From assembly GCA_030632525.1 (NCBI GenBank), contig DAOVUP010000029.1:1-9205 (forward strand): a stretch of 9,205 nt of DNA. The letters run 5' to 3'. Of the stretch, positions 1-6,469 are shown piece by piece. Below the pieces are notes generated by a model. That model was not told the DNA's origin and made no database searches. It saw only the letters and a program-made list of their open reading frames with translations. The position numbers and the translations under genes are program-made. This stretch comes from Desulfobacteraceae bacterium (lineage in GTDB: Bacteria > Desulfobacterota > DSM-4660 > Desulfatiglandales > Desulfatiglandaceae). Numbering within the stretch: position 1 is the stretch's first letter; each line of letters opens with the position of its first letter.

Positions 1-1
1 G

Positions 2-364
2 ATGATGAAAAGAGCAATTGTGATTATCCTTTTCGGGGTGTTTGTGTTTGCTGGTTGCGCCGAGAAGGAGTATCGTTCATCCAAGATTCGAATCCAGCAT
101 CCCAAATGGGATGACGCAACCATCCGGAAGGTATCAAAGAGGGAGGTGGAACCAGGGATGACGAGTGAAATGGTGCGGTCATCCTTGGGTATACCCGATT
201 CAATTTCACGCCAGGGGGATAAGGAAAAGTGGGGATATGCAATTCAAGTCGGGGACTATCAGCCACATGAAGAAATGGTTTTCTTTGTCTATTTTAAATA
301 TGGCGTAGTTACAAAAACCGCTGGGGACAGGAGTAAATTGAGGACCTTTTCCTGGCATGAGTAA
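2..364 (+). CDS. Small BamE/SmpA-like outer-membrane lipoprotein
   Basis: This encodes a lipoprotein of about 120 residues. The N-terminus is Met-Met-Lys-Arg followed by a hydrophobic stretch and a lipobox, Phe16-Ala-Gly-Cys19, so the protein should be cleaved and lipidated at Cys19. Ala at the +2 position fits sorting to the outer membrane. The middle of the mature part (about residues 50-80) has the BamE/SmpA-type pattern: a Glu-Pro-Gly-Met-Thr turn, Met-Val about five residues later, then Leu-Gly-Ile-Pro-Asp and a Trp-Gly-Tyr strand. In that family this fold is a small periplasmic alpha/beta domain; BamE itself helps the outer-membrane assembly machine, but many unrelated lipoproteins share the fold, so no BAM role is claimed. 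Two adjacent ATG codons (2 and 5) could start it. The window edge hides any ribosome binding site, so a longer upstream start cannot be excluded. It lies 15 nt before the cupin gene and is probably co-transcribed with it. Confidence 0.8.
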   Translation: MMKRAIVIILFGVFVFAGCAEKEYRSSKIRIQHPKWDDATIRKVSKREVEPGMTSEMVRSSLGIPDSISRQGDKEKWGYAIQVGDYQPHEEMVFFVYFKYGVVTKTAGDRSKLRTFSWHE

Positions 365-379
365 AGAAAGGAAAAAATC

Positions 380-778
380 ATGAATATCATAAACATAAGC
401 GATAAAAACGAAACTAAAATCGAAAGTTTTCCCTATAAGGGTAAACCATTGAAGGTGAATAAGGTGGGGGTCAGATGGTTGAGCCAGGCCGGGCCTGAAG
501 ATTCCCCTGAATACGGTCTCAGATTCTTTACTGTGGGCCCAGGTGGTGAAATCCCGATCCATAATCATTTCTATGTCCAGACCATGTATATCCTCAGCGG
601 GCATCTGACTGTTTATTCCTATGATTTTGAGACGGATGAGCAAACAGCCGAGCGCTCGATCGGTCCCAATGATGCTATCTTTATCCCCAGCATGGAACCC
701 CACAGCATGAAGAACGCAAGTGAGACCGAAGGGGCTACCTTCCTCTGCTGTATTGCCAGTGTTTATGAGGATGAATAA
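380..778 (+). CDS. Single-domain cupin protein, probable metal binder
   Basis: This is a 132-residue protein made almost entirely of one cupin beta-barrel. Cupin motif 1 spans about residues 55-74: Pro-Gly-Gly, then His61-x-His63, three residues, Gln67, six residues, Gly74. Motif 2 spans about residues 95-112: Gly-Pro-Asn-Asp, then Ile-Pro, His108 and Asn112. The likely metal ligands are His61, His63, Gln67 and His108, with Gln where the classic motif has Glu. A three-His/one-Gln set occurs in some known cupins such as KdgF. The substrate and reaction cannot be read from the sequence; similar small cupins are enzymes (isomerases, dioxygenases) or ligand sensors. No DNA-binding domain or signal peptide is seen, so it should be cytoplasmic. 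A purine-rich ribosome site (AAAGGA, about 368-372) precedes the ATG. Its stop codon overlaps the start of the small frame at 771, suggesting translational coupling. Confidence 0.85.
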   Translation: MNIINISDKNETKIESFPYKGKPLKVNKVGVRWLSQAGPEDSPEYGLRFFTVGPGGEIPIHNHFYVQTMYILSGHLTVYSYDFETDEQTAERSIGPNDAIFIPSMEPHSMKNASETEGATFLCCIASVYEDE

Positions 779-953
779 TCCCGCAGATAATGAGATGATT
801 TGCAGATGCGGCAATCAGCCCGAACTTTTAAGGAAATGATCGGGGGTGTTCGTAGTCTGCAAGTCTTGCGGATTGGAACGACCCCTCGAAATTGAGGATA
901 TCAATGACGAGGTAGAGAAGCTGCTGGCCCGGATGCCCTGCGACCGCCTCTGA
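771..953 (+). CDS. Candidate small selenoprotein, zinc-ribbon-like, with in-frame UGA (or a nonsense-mutated gene)
   Basis: A frame of 60 codons starts at ATG 771, inside the last codons of the cupin gene (overlap ATGAATAA), and runs to TGA 951-953 with one internal TGA at 837-839 (codon 23). Before it is Cys11-Arg-Cys13-Gly; after it, in the same frame, come Gly-Val-Phe-Val-Val, then Cys30-Lys-Ser-Cys33-Gly and an acidic helical tail. The CxC/CxxC pattern resembles small zinc ribbons such as those of the Lar-like type. Coding character on both sides and the conserved frame argue that the UGA lies within a gene. A hairpin fitting the general bacterial SECIS layout begins 7 nt after the UGA. 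Selenocysteine use in this genome is supported independently by hdrA in the same window. Alternatives are a pseudogene (for example Trp or Cys mutated to stop), a sequencing error, or a 22-residue peptide. ATG 765 is another in-frame start. No good ribosome site is visible, so translation may depend on the cupin gene. Function unknown. Confidence 0.5.
837..839 (+). other. Putative selenocysteine codon (UGA) in small zinc-ribbon frame
   Basis: This TGA is in frame with the ATG at 771 and with the downstream CxxC-containing segment. If it is read as selenocysteine, Sec23 sits 10 residues after Cys13 and 7 before Cys30. The context is Arg-Lys-UGA-Ser-Gly. It is not in a textbook CxxU motif, which lowers confidence. 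Confidence 0.4.
847..880 (+). promoter_or_regulatory. SECIS-like hairpin after UGA 837-839
   Basis: An imperfect hairpin can be drawn in the mRNA. The lower stem 847-851 pairs with 876-880. G852 is a single-base bulge. The upper stem 853-862 pairs with 866-875, and the loop is GUC (863-865). That is 15 pairs, four of them G-U. The apical loop lies 24 nt after the UGA and begins with G, consistent with the known bacterial SECIS layout (loop roughly 16-37 nt downstream, with a G among its first bases). The stem overlaps the codons of the CxxC motif, so part of the pairing could be constrained by protein sequence or be chance. Confidence 0.45.
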
Positions 954-1059
954 TTCCCTCAATTTACCAATTCCTAAAATTCCTCAATCCCTCAATTTTT
1001 ACCCCGTGAAATGCCCTTTCTTTCTTATTTCACTGGGGCCTCAATCCAGGTTAAGATAT
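954..1059 (+). other. Intergenic AT-rich low-complexity stretch before MATE gene
   Basis: The gap between the small zinc-ribbon frame and the MATE gene is rich in loosely repeated CCTCAAT/AATTCCT-like words. The 10-mer CCCTCAATTT occurs at 956-965 and again at 989-998. Spacing is close to 7 or 8 nt but less regular than in the other gaps of this window. No convincing promoter or hairpin terminator is seen. Confidence 0.5.
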
Positions 1060-2472
1060 ATGCAATATTTCAGAAAGAGATGGAAAAGCGAGGGAGGGTA
1101 CCGTGAATTTCTTGTCATAGCCGTACCCCTTATCCTGAGCACAGGGGCATGGGCAGTTCAGCACTTCGTAGACAGGATGTTTCTCTCCTGGTACTCGGCC
1201 GAGGCCATAGCCGCTTCTCTACCGGCAGGCATCCTCAACTTCTGTATTATGAGTCTGTTCATCGGCACGGCCAGCTATGTGAGCACCTTTGTGGCCCAAT
1301 ACTACGGGGCAGGGAGTCTCCACAGGATCGGGCCTGCAGTCTGGCAGGGAGTTTACGTGTCTATCTTCGGCGGTATTGTCCTGATCTGTCTGATCCCCTT
1401 TGCATGGCCCATATTCAGTCTAATTGCCCATGATCCGCTGACCCAGCGCTATGAAGTCGAATATTTCCGGATCCTATGCCTTGGCGCAGGGCCCGCTATT
1501 GCCGCAACGGCCCTCTCCGGTTTCTTCTCTGGGAGGGGGCGAACGTGGCCGGTAATGTGGGTTAATGCCCTTGCCACTGCTGTAAACCTGATCTTGGACT
1601 ATGCCCTGATATTCGGGAACTGGGGTTTTCCTGAAATGGGGATCAAAGGCGCTGGAATAGCGACCGTGTTTTCAGGCATATTTTCGTTTCTCGCGTTCCT
1701 TGCCCTTATCTGCACCGCAGACCATAACCGGACATATCAAACCATTAAGGGATGGAAGCCGGAAAAAGAGATGCTTTTGCGGCTGCTTCGCTTTGGTTTT
1801 CCTTCAGGTGTGCAGTTCTTCTTGGATATGGCCGGCATTACTATGTTCATCCTTCTGGTCGGCCGCTTAGGAACCGTAAGTCTTGCAGCCACCAACATAG
1901 CATTGAATATCAGCACATTAGCCTTTATGCCCATGATAGGTTCGGGCATAGCCATATCCGTCCTCGTGGGTCAGCATCTCGGGAGGAACCGCCCCGATCT
2001 GGCACAGAACAGCGTATACTCGGGATTTCATATGGCCTTTACCTATATGACAATTATTGCCGCAGCCTACGTGCTCATCCCTGACATCTTTGTCTTGCCG
2101 TTTGTCGCTAAGGCCGATCCCGAGCGCTTTGCTGAAATCTACAGGATTGCTGTCATCCTCCTCAGATTTGTTGCGCTTTACTCCATCTTCGACACCATGA
2201 ACCTGATATTTTCCTCTGCAATAAAGGGCGCCGGGGACACTCGGTATGTCATGTTCATGGTCGTGATTACGTCTACCCTCGTCCTTGTTATTCCCACCTA
2301 CCTGGCCGTGGTTGTTTTAGGGTACGGGCTCATGGTTCCCTGGGTCACTTTTTCAGCCTATATCATAGTGCTCAGTTTTATGTTCTTTTTTCGCTTTCTT
2401 GGCGGGAAGTGGAAGTCCATGCGGGTTATTGAGATGCCGGTGGGCGCGGAGAGCATAGCGCATAGAGCTTAG
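1060..2472 (+). CDS. MATE-family multidrug/sodium efflux transporter
   Basis: This encodes an inner-membrane antiporter of about 470 residues with the usual length and about 12 hydrophobic segments of the MATE family, which export cationic drugs or metabolites using Na+ or H+ gradients. The N-terminal region has the typical pattern of a basic cytoplasmic start, Gly-Gly-Tyr-Arg-Glu, a first helix with Pro-Leu-Ile-Leu-Ser, and Val-Asp-Arg-Met-Phe-Leu-Ser-Trp-Tyr. The middle has a Gly-Phe-Pro-Ser-Gly-Val-Gln segment opening the second half of the pseudo-twofold repeat, and later Lys-Gly-Ala-Gly-Asp-Thr-Arg. The substrate cannot be told from sequence. An ATG at 1006 in the same frame would add 18 residues, but it has no ribosome site, whereas AGG at 1048-1050 lies 9 nt before ATG 1060; the later start also matches the usual family N-terminus. 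The last residues (Ser-Ile-Ala-His-Arg-Ala) are encoded by a 7-bp repeat array that continues past the stop. It converges on ampG. Confidence 0.92.
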   Translation: MQYFRKRWKSEGGYREFLVIAVPLILSTGAWAVQHFVDRMFLSWYSAEAIAASLPAGILNFCIMSLFIGTASYVSTFVAQYYGAGSLHRIGPAVWQGVYVSIFGGIVLICLIPFAWPIFSLIAHDPLTQRYEVEYFRILCLGAGPAIAATALSGFFSGRGRTWPVMWVNALATAVNLILDYALIFGNWGFPEMGIKGAGIATVFSGIFSFLAFLALICTADHNRTYQTIKGWKPEKEMLLRLLRFGFPSGVQFFLDMAGITMFILLVGRLGTVSLAATNIALNISTLAFMPMIGSGIAISVLVGQHLGRNRPDLAQNSVYSGFHMAFTYMTIIAAAYVLIPDIFVLPFVAKADPERFAEIYRIAVILLRFVALYSIFDTMNLIFSSAIKGAGDTRYVMFMVVITSTLVLVIPTYLAVVVLGYGLMVPWVTFSAYIIVLSFMFFFRFLGGKWKSMRVIEMPVGAESIAHRA

Positions 2473-2530
2473 CGCAGAGCTTCACTATTTGCACCATACG
2501 CCATGCTTTATGCGCTCTGTGCTCTGCGCT
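2451..2530. repeat. Heptamer repeat and 10-bp inverted repeat between convergent genes
   Basis: From 2451 the sequence steps in units of 7: GAGCATA, GCGCATA, GAGCTTA, GCGCAGA. From about 2503 related units run on the opposite strand (ATGCTTT, ATGCGCT, CTGTGCT, CTGCGCT). AGCGCAGAGC at 2471-2480 and its exact reverse complement at 2521-2530 can form a 10-bp stem with a 40-nt loop. The array covers the MATE stop (2470-2472) and the ampG stop (2508-2510) and encodes the last residues of both proteins. It could act as a bidirectional transcription end, but there is no clear T-tract, so that role is only inferred. Confidence 0.6.
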
Positions 2531-3752
2531 GCCATGGCGCAAATTTCAGCAGGAGCAGCATCCCGGGGATGGCAATCAGGGTGCAAGCGATAAAAAAGCT
2601 CTCCCAGCCTAAGTTCTTGACAAGAAAACCGGTGGGGGCTGCCGCCAATACCCGGGGCACACCCATTAGACTGGTGAGGAGAGCATACTGCGTGGCGGTA
2701 AATCTTTTGTCTGTAATGCTGGCCATAAAGGCGATAAAGGCGGCAGTCCCCATCCCGGCGCTCAGATTTTCAAAACCGATCACTCCCGAGAGTAGGGGGA
2801 CGCTGTGGCCGACTCGCGCAAGGACGGCAAAACACGCAGTGGATATAGCCTGAAGAAAGCCGAAAACCCACAGGGAGCGATTGATCCCGAGCCTTATCAT
2901 TATTATCCCGCCGATCAGACTCCCTGCAATGGTTGCCCAGAAACCGAAAAGCTTGACGACCGCACCGATTTCGGTCTTTGAAAACCCTATATCAAGATAA
3001 AAGGGAATGGTCATGGCGCTGGCCATGGTATCGCCTATCTTATAAAAAAGGATGAATGCGAGGATCCAGATGGCTCCATCCCTGCTGAAGTATTCTATGA
3101 GAGGATCAAACACGGCCTCTCTTAGGGAGTGAGGGACCCCTGCAGCAGTTTCAGGCTCCCGCGCCAATAATGTGGTTATAACACCGGGCAGCATGCAGCC
3201 AGCCATTATAAGATAAACAATGGTGAAGGAAACATGATCTGCCATGATCAGGCCTCCGCCCGAGGCCAGGAGCATCCCCACTCTGTACCCGTTAACATAT
3301 AGGGACGCGCCTAATCCCAACTCCTCATCGGGGAGGTCTTCTCTCCTGTAGGCATCCACCACAATATCCTGGGAGGCGCTGAAAAACGTTACCACAAACG
3401 CCACAAAAGCGACCATCCATGGATTCCCCTCAGGGTCAGTAAAGCCCAGACCCGCAATTGCCATGATCAGGGCTATCTGTATAATTAGAAGCCATCCCCT
3501 TCTCCGACCCAAAAAAGGGAGTGTGTATCTGTCTAAAAATGGGGCCCAAAGAAACTTTGCCGTGTATGGAAGACCCACTAAGGCCATCAACCCTATCACG
3601 GCAAGGTCTACCCCCGCCTCCTTCATCCATGCCTGCAACACGGTGATGGTTAGCAGGAGGGGGAGCCCGCAGGCAAAACCCATGGCAAGGGCCACTAACA
3701 TCCGACCGCTGAATATTATTTGTAGAATGGATTTAAGGCCGTTAGGAGGCAT
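2508..3752 (-). CDS. ampG: AmpG-type muropeptide (MFS) transporter
   Basis: This is a 414-residue, about 12-helix inner-membrane protein of the major facilitator superfamily. AmpG permeases import anhydro-muropeptides released from peptidoglycan for recycling. Family features visible here are the start of helix 1 (Arg-Met-Leu-Val-Ala then Gly-Leu-Pro-Leu-Leu-Leu-Thr), the loop 2-3 motif Phe-Leu-Trp-Ala-Pro-Phe-Leu-Asp-Arg followed by Gly-Arg-Arg-Arg-Gly-Trp (about residues 67-86), and Ser-Ala-Ser-Gln-Asp-Ile-Val-Val-Asp-Ala-Tyr-Arg in helix 4 (about 124-135). Lengths of 400-500 are usual for the family. The ATG at 3752 sits directly after a heptamer array with no visible Shine-Dalgarno sequence. 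The gene has the same strand as the hdr genes but is separated by 170 nt with a possible promoter of its own, so it may not belong to that operon functionally. Its C-terminal residues Arg-Arg-Ala-Gln-Ser-Ala are encoded by repeat units. Other AmpG-like substrates are possible. Confidence 0.88.
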   Translation of the reverse strand: MPPNGLKSILQIIFSGRMLVALAMGFACGLPLLLTITVLQAWMKEAGVDLAVIGLMALVGLPYTAKFLWAPFLDRYTLPFLGRRRGWLLIIQIALIMAIAGLGFTDPEGNPWMVAFVAFVVTFFSASQDIVVDAYRREDLPDEELGLGASLYVNGYRVGMLLASGGGLIMADHVSFTIVYLIMAGCMLPGVITTLLAREPETAAGVPHSLREAVFDPLIEYFSRDGAIWILAFILFYKIGDTMASAMTIPFYLDIGFSKTEIGAVVKLFGFWATIAGSLIGGIIMIRLGINRSLWVFGFLQAISTACFAVLARVGHSVPLLSGVIGFENLSAGMGTAAFIAFMASITDKRFTATQYALLTSLMGVPRVLAAAPTGFLVKNLGWESFFIACTLIAIPGMLLLLKFAPWQRRAQSA

Positions 3753-3756
3753 CTAT

Positions 3757-3791
3757 TGGATTGTTGATTGATGATTGTCGATTGATGATTT
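3757..3791 (-). repeat. Heptamer tandem repeat upstream of ampG
   Basis: Five 7-bp units lie back to back on the + strand: TGGATTG, TTGATTG, ATGATTG, TCGATTG, ATGATTT. On the - strand this is the CAATCNN unit seen after both hdr genes. The array ends only 4 nt before the ampG start codon, occupying the position where a ribosome binding site would be expected. Confidence 0.8.
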
Positions 3792-3826
3792 AAAGACAGA
3801 AGAAAAGAAAACATTCAGATTAAGCT

Positions 3827-3857
3827 ATCTTAAGGCACAGTGAAATAGTTGAGTCAA
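3827..3857 (-). promoter_or_regulatory. Possible sigma-70 promoter for ampG
   Basis: On the - strand, TTGACT (3852-3857) resembles a -35 box. TAAGAT (3827-3832) matches four of six -10 consensus positions, at a longish spacing of 19 nt. It lies about 75 nt upstream of the ampG start, in the only non-repeat part of the gap. Evidence is motif similarity only. Confidence 0.3.
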
Positions 3858-3866
3858 GGGGTTGGG

Positions 3867-3886
3867 AAAAAATCTCGCCGACAGGC
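3867..3886 (-). terminator. Weak possible terminator after hdrA
   Basis: On the - strand a short GCC-TGTC-GGC stem-loop (3877-3886) is followed, after a few bases, by six T residues (3867-3872), about 37 nt past the hdrA stop. The three-pair stem is too short for a confident intrinsic terminator; the T-run is the main support. Confidence 0.25.
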
Positions 3887-3902
3887 ATCTTCGGGGGATT
3901 TC

Positions 3903-3930
3903 CAATAAACAATCGACAATCATCAATCCT
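3903..3930 (-). repeat. Heptamer tandem repeat at the 3' end of hdrA
   Basis: Four 7-bp units are visible on the + strand: CAATAAA, CAATCGA, CAATCAT, CAATCCT. The array overlaps the last codons and the stop codon of hdrA (3923-3925). Bases 3910-3928 are an exact reverse complement of 3766-3784, so this array and the one near ampG face each other. Confidence 0.8.
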
Positions 3931-6352
3931 TCTTGAGTATCTCGATTGTCTCGGCGATCTCCTCGGACGTCACACCCTCCCTGAGGACCTCCATCTGTTG
4001 CATGACATCGGCAAAGCGGACACCCTCTGCTGCGCTGATCCATTCTAACTGAAGCCGCTCCGGACGAATCCCCAACTTGGACATCTTTTTGTGTATCTTC
4101 TTTATCCGCTTTTCTGTCCAGTGGTTTGCGTCAATATAGTGACAGTCTCCTATATGGCAGCCGCTTACCAGAATAACGGGAGCCCCCTTTAGAAATCCAT
4201 CCCATATGAATTTTTCATCCACCCTTCCTGAGCACATGGTGCGAATCATACGCACGTTCGGGGGGTACTGGAGCCTAGATACACCTGCGTAGTCAGCACC
4301 CGCATAGGAACACCAGTTACACGCAAAGGCCAAGATCTTTTCCTTGGGCTTTTCTTCAAGGAGCGCATGGACCTGATTCAGGATCTGCTCATCAGTAAAG
4401 TGGTTCATGATAATAGCGCCAAACGGGCACTCGGCAGCGCAGGTCCCGCACCCGGCGCAGGCCGCTGTATTCACCACCGCGGGTGTTTTTCTTTTGACAT
4501 CCACTTTAATGGCATTATAGGGGCAGACTTCTGCGCATTTTCCGCATGACTTGCAATGTTCCTCCACCACCATCGAAGTAATCGGTTCGGTGGTAATTTC
4601 TCCCTTGTGCATTAGACGGATCGCGCGCGCTGCCGCGGCAGAGGCCTGGGTGACGCTTTCCTTAATATCCTTTGGCCCCTCCGCACAACCGGCGTAGAAG
4701 ACCCCCCGGGTTGCTGCATCCACCGGTAGCAGCTTGGGATGCGCCTCCAAAAAGAATCCGTCCGGAGTAAGCTGGAGACCTAACATCTCCTGGAGCCGTT
4801 GGGTGCTTGCAGCAGGTTTAATCCCTAAGGCCAATACCAGCATATCCAAGTGGTGAGTTTCGAGTTTGCCCGTGGCAGTGTTCTCTATTGACACCTTCAA
4901 GCCTCTATCAGGTTCTTCTTCAACCGTGCCCGGAAGACCCCTCAGATAATGCACCCCTGACCTCCGACTCCGCATATAGAGATCCTCAAACCCCTTACCA
5001 AAAGCCCTGATGTCAATATAAAAGACCTTGATGTCAATGTCAGGATAGTGCTCTTTAAGCATGAGGGTGCTCTTTATGGTGTTCATACAGCAGACATTTG
5101 AGCAGTAGCTCCCACCCTTCTTGGCGGATCGTGAGCCCACGCACTGCACAAACCCGACAGATCTCGGGCGTTTAAGGTCTGTGGGACGCAGGACTTTTCC
5201 CTTGGTGGGCCCACCCGCATTGATGAGACGTTCAAATTCAAGGCTGGTAAGGACGTTTTCAAATCTTGCATAAGCGTATTCGTCAAGCTCAGTGGGATCA
5301 TATACGTCTAAACCGGTGGCGACCACGATCGAACCCACATCCTCCACGATCTCCTTGTCAGACATGTGAAAGTCAATGCAATCCTTATCGCATGCCTCTA
5401 CGCACTTGGCGCAGACGACGGGGTTGTGACCGAGGCACTCGTTTACATTGATGACATAGGCCGAGGGGACGGCCTGTGGAAATGGCGAAAAAATAGCCCG
5501 TCGAGATGAGAGACCCAGGTCGAACTCATCAGGCCGGACAACAGGGCAGACCTTGACACAGTCCCCGCAGGCAGTACATTCCTTTTCATCAACGTAGCGG
5601 GCCCTTTTCAGGATGTTGACATGGAAATTACCCACATAGCCCTTGACGTCTACCACTTCGCTGAGGGTGTGAAGTGTGATCTTAGGATGTCGACCGACAT
5701 CCGTCATCTTCGGTCCGAGTATTCAGATGGAGCAGTCCATGGTGGGAAAGGTTTTATCCAACTGGGCCATAACCCCGCCGATTGTAGGCCTTTTCTCCAC
5801 TAAAACCACATCGTATCCATTGTCTGCAAGGTCGAGGGCCGCCTGAATGCCTGCCACACCACCTCCAATGACCAGTGTCCGTTTGGTGAGGGGGATGGTG
5901 TCTTCCTTAAGGGGCTGGAGCAGACGAATACGCGATACGGCCATCTTTACCAGGTCTTCGGCCTTATTGGTGGCGGCATCAGGCTCATTCATGTGCACCC
6001 AGCTACACTGTTCACGAAGGTTGGCCATCTCTAAGAGATAGGGATTGATTCCGGCCGACTGAAGCATCTGCCTGAAGGTGGGTTCGTGCAGCCTGGGCGA
6101 ACATGAGGCCACGACTACCCGGTCCAGGCCATGTTCAAGAATATCATCTTTGATCTGCTGCTGCCCGGGCTCGGAGCAGGCATAGCCGATATCCTTTGAA
6201 ATGGTCACGTCGTCTAAGAGAGAGGCGGTCTCGGCCACCCTCGGGCAATCCACAGTCTGCGCAATATTCAAACCACAATGGCAGACATAGACGCCGATCC
6301 GCGCCGTTTCCTCCAGGTTTTCATCGGTCTTCACAACTACATTCTGTTCCAT
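3923..6352 (-). CDS. hdrA: Selenocysteine-containing HdrA-MvhD fusion (heterodisulfide-reductase-like, FAD/Fe-S)
   Basis: This is read as one gene of about 809 residues, through UGA 5723-5725 as Sec210. Modules in order: an HdrA N-terminal part with Cys-His-Cys-Gly and Val-Val-Ala-Ser-Cys-Ser-Pro; an FAD Rossmann motif Gly-Gly-Gly-Val-Ala-Gly (163-168); the redox motif Cys207-Ser-Ile-Sec210; a ferredoxin-like cluster (about 259-269) and a second Cys-rich cluster (306-325); Tyr-Cys-Ser-Asn-Val-Cys-Cys (416-422); two [4Fe-4S] ferredoxin motifs (600-642); and a C-terminal MvhD/FlpD domain (about 672-790) with CNWC, Met-Cys-Ser-Gly-Arg and Gly-Cys-His-Ile-Gly-Asp-Cys. In Hdr complexes HdrA carries the FAD that bifurcates electrons between ferredoxin and a disulfide or similar acceptor, and MvhD passes electrons in from a hydrogenase or dehydrogenase. 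The TTG at 6385 opens the frame further, but ATG 6352 has GAGGG just upstream and is preferred. It follows the MvhD-HdrCB gene by 116 nt, probably in the same operon. Gene callers will split it at the UGA. Confidence 0.9.
5685..5702 (-). promoter_or_regulatory. SECIS hairpin of hdrA
   Basis: In the hdrA mRNA a perfect 7-bp stem (GGAUGUC with GACAUCC) closes a GGUC loop. The loop starts 27 nt after the UGA, within the distance known for bacterial SECIS elements, and GGUC matches the guanine-first apical loop recognised by SelB. A short lower pairing (GAU with AUC) across an internal loop can extend it. The hairpin is translated as part of HdrA just after Pro-Lys-Met-Thr. Confidence 0.8.
5723..5725 (-). 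other. Selenocysteine codon (UGA) in hdrA
   Basis: The frame reads Asp-Cys-Ser-Ile, UGA, Ile-Leu-Gly-Pro-Lys-Met. HdrA proteins have a conserved Cys at this spot (Asp-Cys-Ser-x-Cys-Ile-Leu), so UGA replaces exactly the second cysteine of a CxxC and gives CxxU. Protein similarity to HdrA is continuous on both sides, with no frame change. Confidence 0.88.
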
Positions 6353-6468
6353 TTTTCCCTCTGAATCTAATAGGCGGGTCTCCAATCTTCCCCGCTTTCA
6401 CTCTGATCAAGGCGGGATTTCCGCTCCGCTCCAACAATCGCCAATCGTCAATCGTCAATCATCAATCC
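6353..6468 (-). other. Intergenic gap between mvhD-hdrCB and hdrA
   Basis: The gap holds a heptamer array next to the upstream gene's stop, then GC-rich sequence and the purine-rich ribosome site of hdrA (AGAGGG, about 6357-6362, a few bases before ATG 6352). No convincing promoter or terminator is seen, which fits one transcript running through. Confidence 0.5.
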
Positions 6469-6469
6469 T
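6435..6469 (-). repeat. Heptamer tandem repeat after mvhD-hdrCB
   Basis: Five exact-length units follow one another on the + strand: CAATCGC, CAATCGT, CAATCGT, CAATCAT, CAATCCT. The last two are identical to the last two of the array at the end of hdrA, and in both cases they abut or overlap a stop codon. Confidence 0.85.

Noticed and set aside
206..814. 202-codon open frame on the - strand opposite the lipoprotein and cupin genes
   Set aside because: Both + strand frames have clear family motifs. The antisense frame shows no recognisable domain or ribosome site and is a shadow.
1006..1059. Earlier MATE start at ATG 1006
   Set aside because: No ribosome site precedes it and the extra residues do not look like a MATE N-terminus. 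It cannot be fully excluded.
2503..2853. Open frame on the + strand inside ampG
   Set aside because: It lies antisense to a clear AmpG coding sequence and has no motif of its own.
5723..6385. A separate short HdrA N-terminal gene ending at the TGA at 5723, followed by a second gene starting at 5707
   Set aside because: The TGA replaces a conserved HdrA cysteine, the frame continues, and a SECIS-type hairpin follows. One selenoprotein gene explains everything better.
6353..6385. TTG start of hdrA at 6385
   Set aside because: It has no ribosome site and adds 11 unconserved-looking residues, while ATG 6352 has a GAGGG just upstream.
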